Source: JAJDXW01 sp965202895 (GTDB lineage Bacteria; Pseudomonadota; Gammaproteobacteria; HK1). Taken from it: a stretch of DNA of 64,000 nt. Position numbers and translations under genes: made by a program. Shown here piece after piece: positions 9,001 to 18,743 of this stretch. The notes under the pieces are model-generated. The model was not told the origin of the DNA. It saw only the letters and a list, made by a program, of their open reading frames with translations, and ran no database searches. Each line of letters starts with the position of its first letter. The first letter of the stretch is position 1. Location: positions 5,146,001 to 5,210,000 of the forward strand of contig OZ241901.1 in NCBI GenBank assembly GCA_965202895.1, written 5' to 3'.

Positions 9001-9609
9001 CTCTCTCGCCTCCGGCTGGTATCGCGGCCGCTCGGCGCGGCGCGGCTGGGCCCGTCCCTCTCCCCGCGGTCTTCTCCCCGCCGCGCCCCGCGTCCGGGGT
9101 TCCGCGTTCGAGGCTCCTCCCCCGGCAGGCGGGCAGGCTGCCGGATACGGCCGATTGCCGGTCCCGCCGCCGCCCGCCGCGCCCGTCTCAGGGCCTTTTC
9201 ACGCTGCGGAGTCGCGGCCGGACGTCGATGCCCATCGCCCTTGCTGAAAACGGCGCGTCCTGGGAACGCTTGTGTCCCGCCCGCAAACGGGACGGCAAGA
9301 CCGACACCGATCGATGCGGGCGGGACACAAGCGTTCGCTGAACGCGCCGTTCCCAGGGCGTCCGTGTCAGGCGCCGCACTGGTTCGACCGAACCGGGCTC
9401 ACCTGCGCGAATCGACTCCGCAGCCTGAAGAGGCGCTGGCGCCCATCTCCCGCCGCCGCCCGTTTCCGGCCCGCGATCGGTACCCTGTTGCGTTCGCGCC
9501 TGCCGTCGCGTACCAATTGGACCATGAACGCCTCGTCCCCGACCAGCGCCGCCGGCGCGCGGGCGGAGCCCCACCGACACCGACACTGAATCGCGCACAG
9601 GAGTCCCCG
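9001..9609. other. Divergent spacer between LarA-like and SMP-30-like genes
   Basis: The two flanking genes point away from each other, so promoters for both must lie here, but none matches consensus by eye. The right half is filled by a composite palindromic repeat. An AGGAG ribosome binding site precedes the SMP-30 start. Confidence 0.5.
9185..9425 (+). repeat. Composite palindromic repeat, copy 2
   Basis: The same blocks as at 7100 appear in the same order: TTTTCACGCTGCGGAGTCGC, GCGTCCTGGGAACGC, TGTGTCCCGCCCGCAAACGG, ACGGCAAGACCG and GATGCGGGCGGGACACAAGC. A second module follows in inverted sense with CCGAACCGGGCTCACCTGCG, also present at 10800 and 55330. The copy is about 240 bp and lies between two divergently transcribed genes. 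Confidence 0.75.
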
Positions 9610-10539
9610 ATGACACAGTACCGCACGATCACCGACGGCCTCCTCTTCCCCGAAGGGCCGATCGCGATGCCGGACGGCACGGTGCTCGTGGTCGAGATCG
9701 CCCGCGGAACGCTCACGCGGGTGTTTCCCGACGGCCGCAAGGAGATCGTGGCCGAGACCGGAGGCGGACCCAACGGAGCGGCCATCGGCCCGGACGGCAA
9801 GTGCTACGTCTGCAACAACGGCGGGTTCGAGTGGAAGGTGGAGCCGAACGGGAACCGCCGCTCGATCGGGCAGGCGGCCGACTACGCGGGCGGCCGCATC
9901 GAGCGGGTGGACCTCGATACCGGTGCGGTCGAGGTGTTGTACGACTCCTGCGGCGGCCGGCCCCTGAAGGGTCCGAACGACATCGTGTTCGACCGCGCGG
10001 GCGGGTTCTGGTTCACCGACCTCGGCAAGGTGCGCGAGCGCGAGATCGACCGGGGCGGCGTCTACTACGCCCGGTCCGACGGGAGCCTCATCCGGGAGGT
10101 GGTCCACCCCTTCCTGACCGCGAACGGGATCGGCCTCTCGCCGGACGAGAAGACCCTCTACGTGGCGGAGACCGAAGGCGCCCGGCTCTGGGCCTGGCCG
10201 ATCACCGGCGAGGGCGAGGTGGCGACGGAGCCCTTTCCGCCGTCGCTGAACGGCGGCCGGCTCGTCACCTGCGACGGCGGCTGGCGGCGCTTCGACTCGC
10301 TCGCCGTCGAAGCCTCCGGCAACGTCTGCGTCGCGACCCTCATGACCCCCGGGATCACGGTGGCGAAGCCGGAGGGCGGCACCCTGGAGTTCGTCGGGTT
10401 CGACGACCCCTACACGACCAATATCTGCTTCGGGGGGGCCGACCTCAAGACCGCCTACGTCACCCTCTCCTGGGAGGGGCGGCTCGTGGCGGCGGACTGG
10501 CCGCGGCCCGGCCTCCCCCTCAACTTCCTCGATACCTGA
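9610..10539 (+). CDS. SMP-30/gluconolactonase/LRE family protein
   Basis: This 309-residue six-bladed beta-propeller protein belongs to the SMP-30/gluconolactonase family, which hydrolyses sugar lactones with a bound divalent metal. Characteristic elements are LLFPEGPIAMPDG at the N-terminus (the metal-binding Glu), GGPNGAAIGPDGKCYVCNNG, LKGPNDIVFDRAGGFWFTD (metal-binding Asn and active-site loop) and LTANGIGLSPDEKTLYVAET. I chose ATG 9610 because CACAGGAG sits just upstream and the long open frame before it covers only repeat DNA. There is no signal peptide, so it is cytoplasmic. With LarA next door it may handle sugar acids, which is an inference from neighbourhood only. Confidence 0.85.
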   Translation: MTQYRTITDGLLFPEGPIAMPDGTVLVVEIARGTLTRVFPDGRKEIVAETGGGPNGAAIGPDGKCYVCNNGGFEWKVEPNGNRRSIGQAADYAGGRIERVDLDTGAVEVLYDSCGGRPLKGPNDIVFDRAGGFWFTDLGKVREREIDRGGVYYARSDGSLIREVVHPFLTANGIGLSPDEKTLYVAETEGARLWAWPITGEGEVATEPFPPSLNGGRLVTCDGGWRRFDSLAVEASGNVCVATLMTPGITVAKPEGGTLEFVGFDDPYTTNICFGGADLKTAYVTLSWEGRLVAADWPRPGLPLNFLDT

Positions 10540-11280
10540 TCGCGGGGCGGGGCTGGGCTGGACGGGGCGGGGGGAAGCGGAGCCGGGCGGGCCGGGCCGG
10601 AAGGGGCGGCGCGTTCCCGTCTTCCATTGCCGCTCTTCGCCCTGCCGCACCGCGGGACCGTCCGCCTCCGGTCGCTGGACGGCGCCGTTCCGCGGCGGCC
10701 TCGGTTTGCGTCTCCCGCCGGTCCTGGCCCCGCCGCGCCCCATGCGCCGTTCGCAGGCTCTTGATACGGGGAGGGGAAAGCCAGGGTCGTTTCACGCGGC
10801 GGAATGGGTTCGCGCGGGTGAATCCGGTTCGGCCGGATCAGAGTGGCGCCTGACACGGACGTCCTGGGAACGCGGGAGTCCCGCCCGCAAATGGGCGGCA
10901 AGACCACCGCCGTTCGATGCGGGCGGGACGCCCGCGTTCCCAGGACCTGCCGTTCCCAAAAAGAGTGGTGGGCATCGATGCTTGGCTCTGGCCGCGAGCC
11001 GGTCAGCATGAAAAGGCCCCGAGGGGAGAGCAGAGGTGAAGATATCCTTTCCCCTGCGGAAATGGCCGGTTCCCCCGGTTTCGGGTCGGTTCGGAGCCGG
11101 CTTCCCCCCACTGCGGGGTTTTCAGGAGCACGTTGCCGGCTGCGCACTTGGGCACGGCGCGTCTGGCGAAGCTCCGTACCCAAGTGCGTTCGCGAACGAT
11201 ACGCTTGGCGAGGATCCCCACCGCGCACACGCTTCCCACCGTAGCTTGCAGGTCGGCGCGATGACCGCCCGTCTTCCCTG
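10540..11280. other. Spacer of about 740 bp, mostly repeats
   Basis: The first part is G-rich low-complexity sequence. A reverse-orientation composite repeat follows (10789-11025), then another repeat block at 11120-11235 that resembles 13400-13450 and 55530-55575 (GTTCGCGAACGATACGCTTG and CCCCACCGCGCACAC). I see no protein-like frame. Confidence 0.6.
10789..11025 (-). repeat. Composite palindromic repeat, copy 3
   Basis: On the minus strand this reads CCTTTTCATGCTGACCGGCT, CATCGATGCCCACCACTC, GTCCTGGGAACGCGGGCGTC, TCTTGCCGCCCATTTGCGGG, that is, the block order of copies 1 and 2 in reverse orientation. The flanking module GGTGAATCCGGTTCGGCCGG at about 10818 is also shared. The central arms can pair over more than 20 bases. 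Confidence 0.75.
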
Positions 11281-12168
11281 ATGGCCTTGCGGCTCACCGC
11301 TCCCGAGCTCGCGATCGCCCTCCCGGGAGCCCTGTGGGGGCTCTACTGGATCCCGGTCCGATACCTCGAGGCCCGCGGGGTCGGCGCGGTCTGGCTCACC
11401 CTCGGGGTATTCGTCGCGGGGGTGGCGCTCCTCGTCCCGGTCGTCGCCCGGCGGCCCGGGGCGAGGGCCGCGTTCGCCCCGCGGATGCTGGTGACCGGCT
11501 TTCTCACCGGCGGCGGCTTCGTCCTCTACTCGATCGCGATCGCGCTCACCGAGGTGGTGACCGCGATCCTGCTGTTCTACCTCAGCCCGGTCTGGGCGAC
11601 GGCGCTCGGCCGCATCGTGCTCGCGGAGCGCTTCACGGGCGCCCGGCTCGCCGCGCTCGGCCTCGGTCTCGGCGGGCTCTGGGTGGTGCTCGGCGGGGAG
11701 GGCGGCGCCCCCCTCCCGCGCAACACCGGCGACTGGTTCGCGCTGGCGGCCGGCATCGCGTGGGCCCTGGGGAGCGTCCGCGTGCACCAGGACGCCGCCG
11801 CCTCCCCGGTGGCGCACGTCACGTCCCTCTTCCTCGGGGGCGCCGCGGCCACGGTGCTCATCGCGCTGCTGTCGCCGGTGGACCCGGGCCCGCCGGCGCC
11901 ACTCTTCGCGGCCGGCCCCGCCGCGATCGTCCTCGGCGTGGCGGGGGTCACCGTAGCGAGCGCGATCGGCCTCCTGTGGGGGGTGCGGCTCGTCAGCCCG
12001 GGACGCGCGGGCCTGCTCATGATGCTGGAGGTGGTGACGGGCCTCGCGTCGGCCGCCGCGTTCGCCAGCGAGCCGTTCGGTGCGGCGCAGATCGCGGGGT
12101 CGGTCCTGATCGTCGCCGCCGCGGTCGTCGAAGTGCTGCCGGCGGCCCGCGCCGCCCGGAGCAGGTGA
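11281..12168 (+). CDS. EamA/DMT family transporter
   Basis: This 295-residue protein has about ten hydrophobic segments arranged as two EamA halves, the usual build of drug/metabolite transporters. These carry amino acids, metabolites or toxic compounds across the inner membrane. The first half contains GALWGLYWIPVRYLE, and VVTAILLFYLSPVWATALGR is the conserved loop ending a half. The second half runs from about residue 150 (FALAAGIAWALGSV). A short charged tail ends at 12168. The ATG at 11281 directly follows repeat DNA and has no strong ribosome binding site. The substrate cannot be inferred. Confidence 0.85.
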   Translation: MALRLTAPELAIALPGALWGLYWIPVRYLEARGVGAVWLTLGVFVAGVALLVPVVARRPGARAAFAPRMLVTGFLTGGGFVLYSIAIALTEVVTAILLFYLSPVWATALGRIVLAERFTGARLAALGLGLGGLWVVLGGEGGAPLPRNTGDWFALAAGIAWALGSVRVHQDAAASPVAHVTSLFLGGAAATVLIALLSPVDPGPPAPLFAAGPAAIVLGVAGVTVASAIGLLWGVRLVSPGRAGLLMMLEVVTGLASAAAFASEPFGAAQIAGSVLIVAAAVVEVLPAARAARSR

Positions 12169-12274
12169 CCGCACGGGCGCGGGGCGCGGGCGCTCGTCGC
12201 ACTGGTGTCGAGCGGCGCATCATGCGGAGGTGGGCGTCGTCCCGTCCGCCTTCGTCCTTCTCGCGGCCTCGGTC

Positions 12275-12305
12275 CCGTCATTCCCGCCCAGGCGGGGATC
12301 CATCC
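12275..12305. repeat. Short palindrome of the TTCCCGCC-GGCGGGGAT type
   Basis: GTCATTCCCGCCCAGGCGGG followed by GATCC forms a small hairpin. It belongs to the same type as the palindromes inside the DUF1156 gene at 41126, 41426 and 41639 and at the DUF5131-TcmP junction at 43998. Here it is intergenic, between the EamA and glutathione S-transferase genes, which face each other. Confidence 0.6.
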
Positions 12306-12430
12306 GTCCCGGGGAGCAGCGTATCCTGGAATCGGCGCGGCCACGCGCCCGGGGTTCAGCCCCCTGGGGTGGAGTCCCGGGATGGGACCCCGGAATCCTG
12401 CTACCGGAACCGAATTCCGGGCATCGGCGC

Positions 12431-13066
12431 TCAGCGCCCGGCGGGGTGGACGACACCTTCCGGCGCGGGATGCATCGGGACGTGCCCCGGCTGCCCCGCG
12501 ACCCGATCGAGCCACGCGCGGACACTTGGAAATCCCGCGAGATCGATCCCCCCCTCGTCCGCCACGTGGGTGTAGGCGTAGAGCGCGACGTCGGCAATGC
12601 CGAAGGAGTCCCCGCCGAACCAGTCGGCGCAGCCGAGGCGCCGTTCCATGACCGCGAGTGCGGCGCGGCCGCCTTCCTGCCGGGCCGGAAGCTCGGCCCG
12701 TTGCGCTTCCGTCATCTCGAGGTGCCGGATCCAATGGCGGGCGACCGCGATACAAGGCTCGTGGCTGTACTGCTCGAAGAACATCCACTGGAGGGTGAGG
12801 GCGCGGGCCAGCCGGTCGAAGGGGAGAAACCGCGAGCCCTCGGCGAGGTAGAAGAGGATCGCGTTCGACTCGGCGAGGCAGGCGCCGTCCTCGAGCTCCA
12901 GCACCGGGATGCGGCCGTTGGGGTTCCGGGCGAGGAACTCCGGGGTCCTCGTCTCTCCCTTCAGGGTGTCGACCTCGACCCGCTCGTAGGCGCGGCCGAG
13001 GTGGGCGAGGAGCAGGCGCGGCTTGTATCCGTTGCCGGACAGGTGGTTGTCGTAGAGGCGAAGCAT
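12431..13066 (-). CDS. Glutathione S-transferase family protein
   Basis: This 211-residue protein has a thioredoxin-like N-terminal domain and a helical C-terminal domain. It opens MLRLYDNHLSGNGYKPRLLL, has the cis-proline glutathione-binding turn NPNGRIPVLEL and the ESNAI motif (residues about 50-70), and ends with the DFxIADVALYAYTHVADEGG-type C-terminal core. Such enzymes conjugate or reduce electrophiles with glutathione in the cytoplasm. The ATG at 13066 has AAGGA upstream; a longer frame to 13126 lacks family similarity. No operon partner is present. Confidence 0.88.
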   Translation of the reverse strand: MLRLYDNHLSGNGYKPRLLLAHLGRAYERVEVDTLKGETRTPEFLARNPNGRIPVLELEDGACLAESNAILFYLAEGSRFLPFDRLARALTLQWMFFEQYSHEPCIAVARHWIRHLEMTEAQRAELPARQEGGRAALAVMERRLGCADWFGGDSFGIADVALYAYTHVADEGGIDLAGFPSVRAWLDRVAGQPGHVPMHPAPEGVVHPAGR

Positions 13067-13633
13067 CGAAGGGTCCTTCACGGAAGCCGACCGGCTCGCA
13101 GGATCGGCGCGGAGCCGCGCCCACACTGGAGGCGCGGCATCCTACCCGAATCCGGGACGCCGCAGCCACCGCGAGGGCCGCGCCCCGACCTCTCCCGCCC
13201 CGATCGGCTGACCGGCCAGGGCGTGCCCCTCCCGCATGGCTGGAAGCCGAGCGCCGGACCGAGCCATCGCCGGCTCGCCCGCCCGCGCCGCGAGCGGCTT
13301 CCGAATCGAGTCCTCCGAGCCCCGGGCGCTTCGCCCCCGTGCGGGCGGGACACCCGCGTCTGGAAGACGCGCCGTTCCCAGGACGCCGTGCCCAAGAGCG
13401 TTCACGAGAGGCGTGCCTGGCAAACCCCCACAGCGCACATGCCTCCCTCCACCCCACGGTTCCCCAAGCGCGCCGGCTTGTGGATAATGGCGGACATGCA
13501 GCCGCCGTCCATGCTCCGAACGTTCCGCGGTCCCGGCGTCCCGGCCACCGTTGATGCCGCGTGGGTCCAGCTTGGTCCATCGTCCTGATCCGATGCCCGG
13601 CCGCCGACCCGAAGACACGATGAGCGTGGCGGC
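13067..13633. other. Spacer of about 570 bp with a repeat fragment
   Basis: Protein-coding frames are unconvincing. A partial composite repeat lies at 13335-13450. The last 130 bases before the BrnT gene include TTGTGGATAATGGCGGACAT at about 13480, which has a -10-like GATAAT but no clear -35 partner. Confidence 0.5.
13335..13450 (+). repeat. Composite palindromic repeat, right half only
   Basis: GTGCGGGCGGGACACCCGCG, CGCCGTTCCCAGGACGCCGT, GCCCAAGAGCGTTCACGAGA and the CACAGCGCACATGCCTCC end match the right part of the copy at 55490-55575. The left arm is missing, so this is a solo half-element. Confidence 0.7.
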
Positions 13634-13926
13634 ATGTTGGAGTTCGAGTGGGATCCGGCCAAGGCGGCGAGCAACGTCCGGAAGCACGGGGTCGATTTCG
13701 AGCTCGCCGTCACGGTCTTCCGGGACCCGCTCATGCAGTCGGTTCCCGACCCGGAGCACGGCGGGTTCGAGGAGCGGTGGACAACATGGGCCAAGCTCGG
13801 GGCGGCCGGCTGTTGGTGGTGTCCCACACTTGGGCTCGAGTCGGCGAGGGCAGAATGTCGGTTCGGCTCATCTCGGCTCGCCCCGCTACCCGTAACGAGC
13901 GGAGTCGTTTCGAGGCGGGCACATGA
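13634..13926 (+). pseudogene. brnT: BrnT-type ribonuclease toxin, one frameshift
   Basis: The frame opens MLEFEWDPAKAASNVRKHG, the standard start of BrnT (DUF497) toxins, which cut RNA in the cytoplasm and are neutralised by BrnA. After ERWTT, near 13783, the match moves to the -1 frame: MGQARGGRLLVVSHT and VRLISARPATRNERSRFEAG, the conserved BrnT C-terminus, stopping at 13926. Joined, the protein is about 97 residues, the normal length. A single missing base explains the break. The next gene's ATG (13923) overlaps the stop codon, the usual spacing for a brnTA pair, and that gene begins with BrnA-like residues. Confidence 0.8.
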
Positions 13927-16900
13927 GGCAAGAATACGATTTCTCGGAGGCGGAGCGAGGCAGGTTCTTCCGCGCGAAAGCCCGAGTGAATCTCCCTGTT
14001 TCCGAGGAGAAGCCGGATTGGGCGCTCCCCGACGGCCGACTCGGCTGCTTCATCGTCGAGGAGGTAGAACGGACGCTCAATGCCTACCGTGAACAACCGA
14101 GCCTGGTGACGGAAGCCGCCAACCAGGAACACGACACCGCGCACGGTGGATACGCCCGCCGGCAGCTATTCGAGCTCGTCCAGAACAGCGCGGACGCGCT
14201 TGCCTCCTTCTCGCACCACGGAAGCATCCTGCTCCGCCTGACCGGCAGCCACCTCTACTGCGCCGACGACGGGCGCCCGATCGATGAGGATGGCGTGAAG
14301 GCGCTCATGTTCTCCCATATGTCTCCCAAACGGGACACCGGAGAGATCGGAAGGTTCGGATTGGGATTCAAGTCCGTTCTCGGGGTGACCGACGCGCCCG
14401 AGCTCTTCTGCCGTTCGGGGTCGTTTCGCTTCGACCGAAAGTGCGCGGCGACTCGTATCCGGAAGGTGTGCCCCAACGCGGAGCGTTTCCCGGTACTGAG
14501 GTTGCCCGAGCCCATCGATCCCCGTGAATCCATGGAACATGACGAAGATCTGCGCGAGCTGGCGAGCTGGGCGAACAGCATCGTGCGCCTGCCTCTGAAG
14601 CCCGGTGCACGCGATGACCTTGCGAGGCAGATTCTTGATTTTCCGCCCGAATTTCTGCTGTTCGTGGAACACGTCCGCTATCTGACCCTCCAGGATGAAG
14701 GATCGGGGCGCTCGCGTGATTTCCTCCTGGAGAACCGCGGCGGCGAGCTCCGATTGGACACCGGCGAGCAGATCACCCGCTGGGTCCGCTGCAAGCGAAC
14801 TCACCGCCTCTCACCCGAAGCCGAGGCCGATCGGAGGGGGCTCGACGATAGCGGCGAGGCGCCGATCTGGTGGGCAGCGCCGATCGACCGCCTGAACGAA
14901 CCAGGACGCTTCTGGGCGTTCTTCCCGACCAACACGACGAGCCTCGTGGCGGGAATCGTGAATGCGCCGTGGAAGACGAACGAGGATCGTCAGAACCTGC
15001 TGTCCGGTCCCTACAACGACGAGCTGATAGATGCAGCGGCGGAGATGATTGCCGACACGCTGCCGCAGCTCGCGCCGAGCGACGACCCTGCCCGCCATCT
15101 GGATGCATTGCCGCGCCGGCGTGAACAGGGCGACCCCGAACACGCGAACCAGCTCCGGGATCGCCTGTTCTTCCATCTTCACGATCGCGAAATCATCCCT
15201 GATCAGGACGGAAACTTGCGTCCCCCGCGGGACATCTCGTATCCCCCGAAGGAATTGACCCAGGACGGCAAGAGGGACATGGCGCCCTTCGAGCGGTGGG
15301 CGGCGTATCCAGGACGACCGTGCGAATGGGTTCACCACACCGCTCTTACCCGCAATCGGATCGCTGCGATGGAACGGTTGTTTCAAGTCCCGGCGCCACC
15401 ATCGCCGGCCATGCTCCGAAGCATGAACCCGACGAACGCCATGCCCCGCGCGACCATCGCCAAGTGGCTGGAAACACTCGCGAAATCCGGGAAATCGGAT
15501 GACGCGGTCCAAGCCTCCATGGCTGCGATTCAGGTTGCCGAACTCATTCCATCCGGGGTAAGAACGGGCGCCTGCCTGGGCGAAATCGTCCTGACCGCGG
15601 GCGGTGACTTGCGGACACCCGATCCCGAACAGCTCTTTCTGCCCGAGGAGACGGGGAATGGTGGCGGCGTCGCAGACCCCGCTTCCTACGTCCATCCGGA
15701 GCTGGCGGCGGACCGCGACACACTTCGGGCACTGAAGGTGCTGGGACTCAAGCCGCCGTCTCCGGATGCCGGCTTCAAGCTCGTTGCGAACCGCATCTTG
15801 GGGAGCACAAGCGGTCAGGCAACGGACGACGACATCCATGAGGAGCTCTGGATTGCCTCGCGGAAGCTGGAAGCGGAAGCTGCACACGCCGTCATTGGCG
15901 AGTGGCGAACGAGGCTTCGGGTCCGAACTCGCACCGGCGACTGGCAGCCGCTTCACTCCGTGCTGTTGCCGGGCGACATCGTGCCCGGCGACGGCAGCCG
16001 CGACGACGACGCCACCGTGGATTTGCAGTTCCATGAGCTCGACCAGGAGCTGCTGCACCTCCTCGGAGCGACCGCACAGCCACAAGATGACCGGGACTTG
16101 TCGGTGGAACCAGGGTTCGACTCGTACCTGTGCTTGTGCCGGGACCAATTTCGGAGACGATCCAATCTACCTCATACCCCGAATCCGCGGTACTTGGACT
16201 TCGAATCAGAGAGAAGCGCTGGCCCGCTGGAGGTTCTCGCGGCCCTTTCCGACGAGGGCAGAGCGCTCTATACGGATGCGTTGCTGGATATCGACACTAT
16301 TTACGAGTCTTGGACGATGCGGCATACGGGTACGAACGGACGGAGCTATCGAAGGATGCCGTGCGAATCGCCGGCGATTTACATGCTTCGGAAACATGGA
16401 CGAATCCGGACTCCCAGCGGCGTCGTCTCGCTGGCGGACGCGCTTGGAGCGCAACCAAAGAATCCCGGGGCGCTGCTCGCGCTGTTGGCTCATCCCAAGG
16501 CCGGAAAAATCAGGGTCGCATTCGAGCTGGCCGAGCCGACGCCGGAATTCTTCGGTGAGGAGGACCCGATCCCTCTCGCCGACGTATGGCCGGGCTTGAA
16601 GCACCATCTGCCGCTGCACCGGGAGACGTGCCGCCTCGTCCGCTGTGAACGAATCCTGGTCCTGGGTGACGTGCGGGAGTGCGTGTCTCACGCCTCCGAT
16701 ATCTATCTCGCCAACCCTGCCGATCATGATCGGACACACGATCCTTCCGAAAAGCCCTTTGCTTCTCTGGACTTCGGCGACGATCCGCGCGGACTGCGGC
16801 TCGTCGCGAAGGAACTGAAGCTTGGGCTGAGCGACCAGCAAATCGAAGCGATACTGCAACACAAGACGCCGCAGGAGATCGAGGATCGGCGCGCCGCCAT

Positions 16901-18479
16901 ACGGCGGTGTTCGACCGATGCCGAACGTCTCCTGGAGGCGGTACCCGAACCACTGTTGCGTGACGGCCTTCCCGATTCGCTGCTGGAAGTCCTCGACGGT
17001 GACGGAGACCACCTTCCGGGCATCGAACTCGCGGAGGCGGCTATCGCTACCTGGCACACCGACGCGCTCAAGCAGTACAAGCAGGCATTGCACCTCCTCG
17101 GCCCGCCATCGAAGTGGGCCGGTTCGGCACGGGCCGTCCAGTTCGTGCGATCACTCGGATTCTCCGCCGAATGGGCGGGAGAGAGAGCGAGAAAACGCGA
17201 TCCCTTCCTGGAAGTCGAAGGTCCGTATTCGCTGCCGAAGCTCCATGACTACCAGGAGACCATCGCCGGGAACGTCCGGAACCTGCTGCGCGGCGAATAC
17301 GAGGACGGGGGGGGGCGGCGCGCGATGATCAGCCTGCCCACCGGGTCCGGCAAGACCCGCGTGGCCGTGCAGGCGATCGTCGAGGCCATGCGCGACGACG
17401 GCTTCCGGGGCGGCGTCCTTTGGGTCGCGGACCGCGATGAGCTGTGCGAGCAGGCGGTGGAAGCGTGGCGGCAGGTGTGGACGAGTGTCGGCGTCCGGAC
17501 CTCACGGCTTCGCATCTCCCGGATGTGGGCCGGACAGCCGAGACCCCTGCCGACGAACGAATTTCACGTCGTCGTCGCGACCATCCAGACGCTCGATGCG
17601 AAGCTCTCGAACCAACGCGGCGATTGCGAATTTCTCGCGGATTGCAGGCTGGTCGTCTTCGACGAGGCGCATCGGTCCATCGCTCCGACCTCCACCTCGG
17701 TCATGCAGGACATCGGCTTGACACGCTTCCGGAGGGCGGACGAGCCGTTCCTGCTCGGACTCACCGCCACGCCGTACCGCGGGCGCGACGAGGTGGAGAC
17801 GGCCCGGCTCGTCCACCGTTACGGCAGCCGGCGGATGGACTCGGGGGCATTCACGAGCGACGAGCCCGAAGCGGTCATTCGCGAGTTGCAGGACATGGGG
17901 GTGCTCGCCCAGGCCGACCACGAGATCATCGAGGGTGAGACGTTCTCGGCCGATACGTTCTCGCCCGAAGAGCGGAAACGCGCGCGATCCCTGCCCTGGC
18001 TTCCGCAGAGTGTGGAGAAACGCATTGCCCGGAGCGCCGCGCGAACCCGGCGCATCATCGAAGCTTACGAGGAACACGTTCAGCCGGACTGGCCTGCCCT
18101 CATCTTCGCCACTTCGGTCGAACACGCGCAGACCGTGGCCGCGCTCCTCAACCGGAAGGGGATCCGGGCACGCGCGGTCAGCGGAAACACGGAGACGGCG
18201 ACCCGCCGTCGGGTGGTCGAGGAGTTCCGCCGCGGCAAGATCAGGGCGCTCGTCAACTATGGCGTATTCCGCGAGGGCTTCGACGCGCCGAAGACCCGCG
18301 CCATCATCGTGGCCCGGCCGGTGTACAGCCCGAACCTCTACTTCCAGATGATCGGCAGGGGCTTGCGAGGCCCGATGAACGGGGGCGAAGAACGCTGCCT
18401 CATCCTCGACGTCCGGGACAACATCCGGAGCTTCGACCGGGCGCTCGCCTTCTCGGAGCTGGACTGGCTCTGGGCCTGA
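13923..18479 (+). CDS. GHKL-ATPase (sacsin-like) / SF2 helicase fusion with a BrnA-like N-terminus
   Basis: This protein has 1518 residues. Residues 1-26 (MRQEYDFSEAERGRFFRAKA and on) look like the start of a BrnA-type antitoxin. From about residue 40 a sacsin-like GHKL ATPase domain follows, with ELVQNSADA at 84-92, DDGRPI at 115-120 and GRFGLGFKS at 143-151. A long middle region has no motif I recognise. The C-terminal third is an SF2 helicase: SLPTGSGKT at about 1136, FDEAH at about 1245, GLTATPYRGRD, and QMIGRGLRGP. Proteins pairing a GHKL domain with a helicase occur in defence islands and are thought to sense or process foreign DNA; the exact role is not established. The overlap with the brnT stop suggests translational coupling. 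An internal start near residue 36 would remove the antitoxin-like part. Confidence 0.8.
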   Translation: MRQEYDFSEAERGRFFRAKARVNLPVSEEKPDWALPDGRLGCFIVEEVERTLNAYREQPSLVTEAANQEHDTAHGGYARRQLFELVQNSADALASFSHHGSILLRLTGSHLYCADDGRPIDEDGVKALMFSHMSPKRDTGEIGRFGLGFKSVLGVTDAPELFCRSGSFRFDRKCAATRIRKVCPNAERFPVLRLPEPIDPRESMEHDEDLRELASWANSIVRLPLKPGARDDLARQILDFPPEFLLFVEHVRYLTLQDEGSGRSRDFLLENRGGELRLDTGEQITRWVRCKRTHRLSPEAEADRRGLDDSGEAPIWWAAPIDRLNEPGRFWAFFPTNTTSLVAGIVNAPWKTNEDRQNLLSGPYNDELIDAAAEMIADTLPQLAPSDDPARHLDALPRRREQGDPEHANQLRDRLFFHLHDREIIPDQDGNLRPPRDISYPPKELTQDGKRDMAPFERWAAYPGRPCEWVHHTALTRNRIAAMERLFQVPAPPSPAMLRSMNPTNAMPRATIAKWLETLAKSGKSDDAVQASMAAIQVAELIPSGVRTGACLGEIVLTAGGDLRTPDPEQLFLPEETGNGGGVADPASYVHPELAADRDTLRALKVLGLKPPSPDAGFKLVANRILGSTSGQATDDDIHEELWIASRKLEAEAAHAVIGEWRTRLRVRTRTGDWQPLHSVLLPGDIVPGDGSRDDDATVDLQFHELDQELLHLLGATAQPQDDRDLSVEPGFDSYLCLCRDQFRRRSNLPHTPNPRYLDFESERSAGPLEVLAALSDEGRALYTDALLDIDTIYESWTMRHTGTNGRSYRRMPCESPAIYMLRKHGRIRTPSGVVSLADALGAQPKNPGALLALLAHPKAGKIRVAFELAEPTPEFFGEEDPIPLADVWPGLKHHLPLHRETCRLVRCERILVLGDVRECVSHASDIYLANPADHDRTHDPSEKPFASLDFGDDPRGLRLVAKELKLGLSDQQIEAILQHKTPQEIEDRRAAIRRCSTDAERLLEAVPEPLLRDGLPDSLLEVLDGDGDHLPGIELAEAAIATWHTDALKQYKQALHLLGPPSKWAGSARAVQFVRSLGFSAEWAGERARKRDPFLEVEGPYSLPKLHDYQETIAGNVRNLLRGEYEDGGGRRAMISLPTGSGKTRVAVQAIVEAMRDDGFRGGVLWVADRDELCEQAVEAWRQVWTSVGVRTSRLRISRMWAGQPRPLPTNEFHVVVATIQTLDAKLSNQRGDCEFLADCRLVVFDEAHRSIAPTSTSVMQDIGLTRFRRADEPFLLGLTATPYRGRDEVETARLVHRYGSRRMDSGAFTSDEPEAVIRELQDMGVLAQADHEIIEGETFSADTFSPEERKRARSLPWLPQSVEKRIARSAARTRRIIEAYEEHVQPDWPALIFATSVEHAQTVAALLNRKGIRARAVSGNTETATRRRVVEEFRRGKIRALVNYGVFREGFDAPKTRAIIVARPVYSPNLYFQMIGRGLRGPMNGGEERCLILDVRDNIRSFDRALAFSELDWLWA

Positions 18480-18743
18480 TTCGCAGCCCCCCGGCTTCGG
18501 GGCGCATACCCCCAATCTCGGAGGCGGGCGCCGCGGCGACCGCGGCCCGTCGTTCATGTCCTCCGCGCACGCCCACACGACACGGAATCCGGGAGGCGGG
18601 CGTCGCGGCGGCCGCGGCCCGGCCTCGCGCCCCGATCGGCTCCGCAGCCCGGGTGGGCGCCGCCGAGCGGGTATAGTTGCCTCCGAGGCACGGACCAAGT
18701 GCGTCCGCGCTGCAAGGGACGACGTCGTACGGCGGAGGATGTG

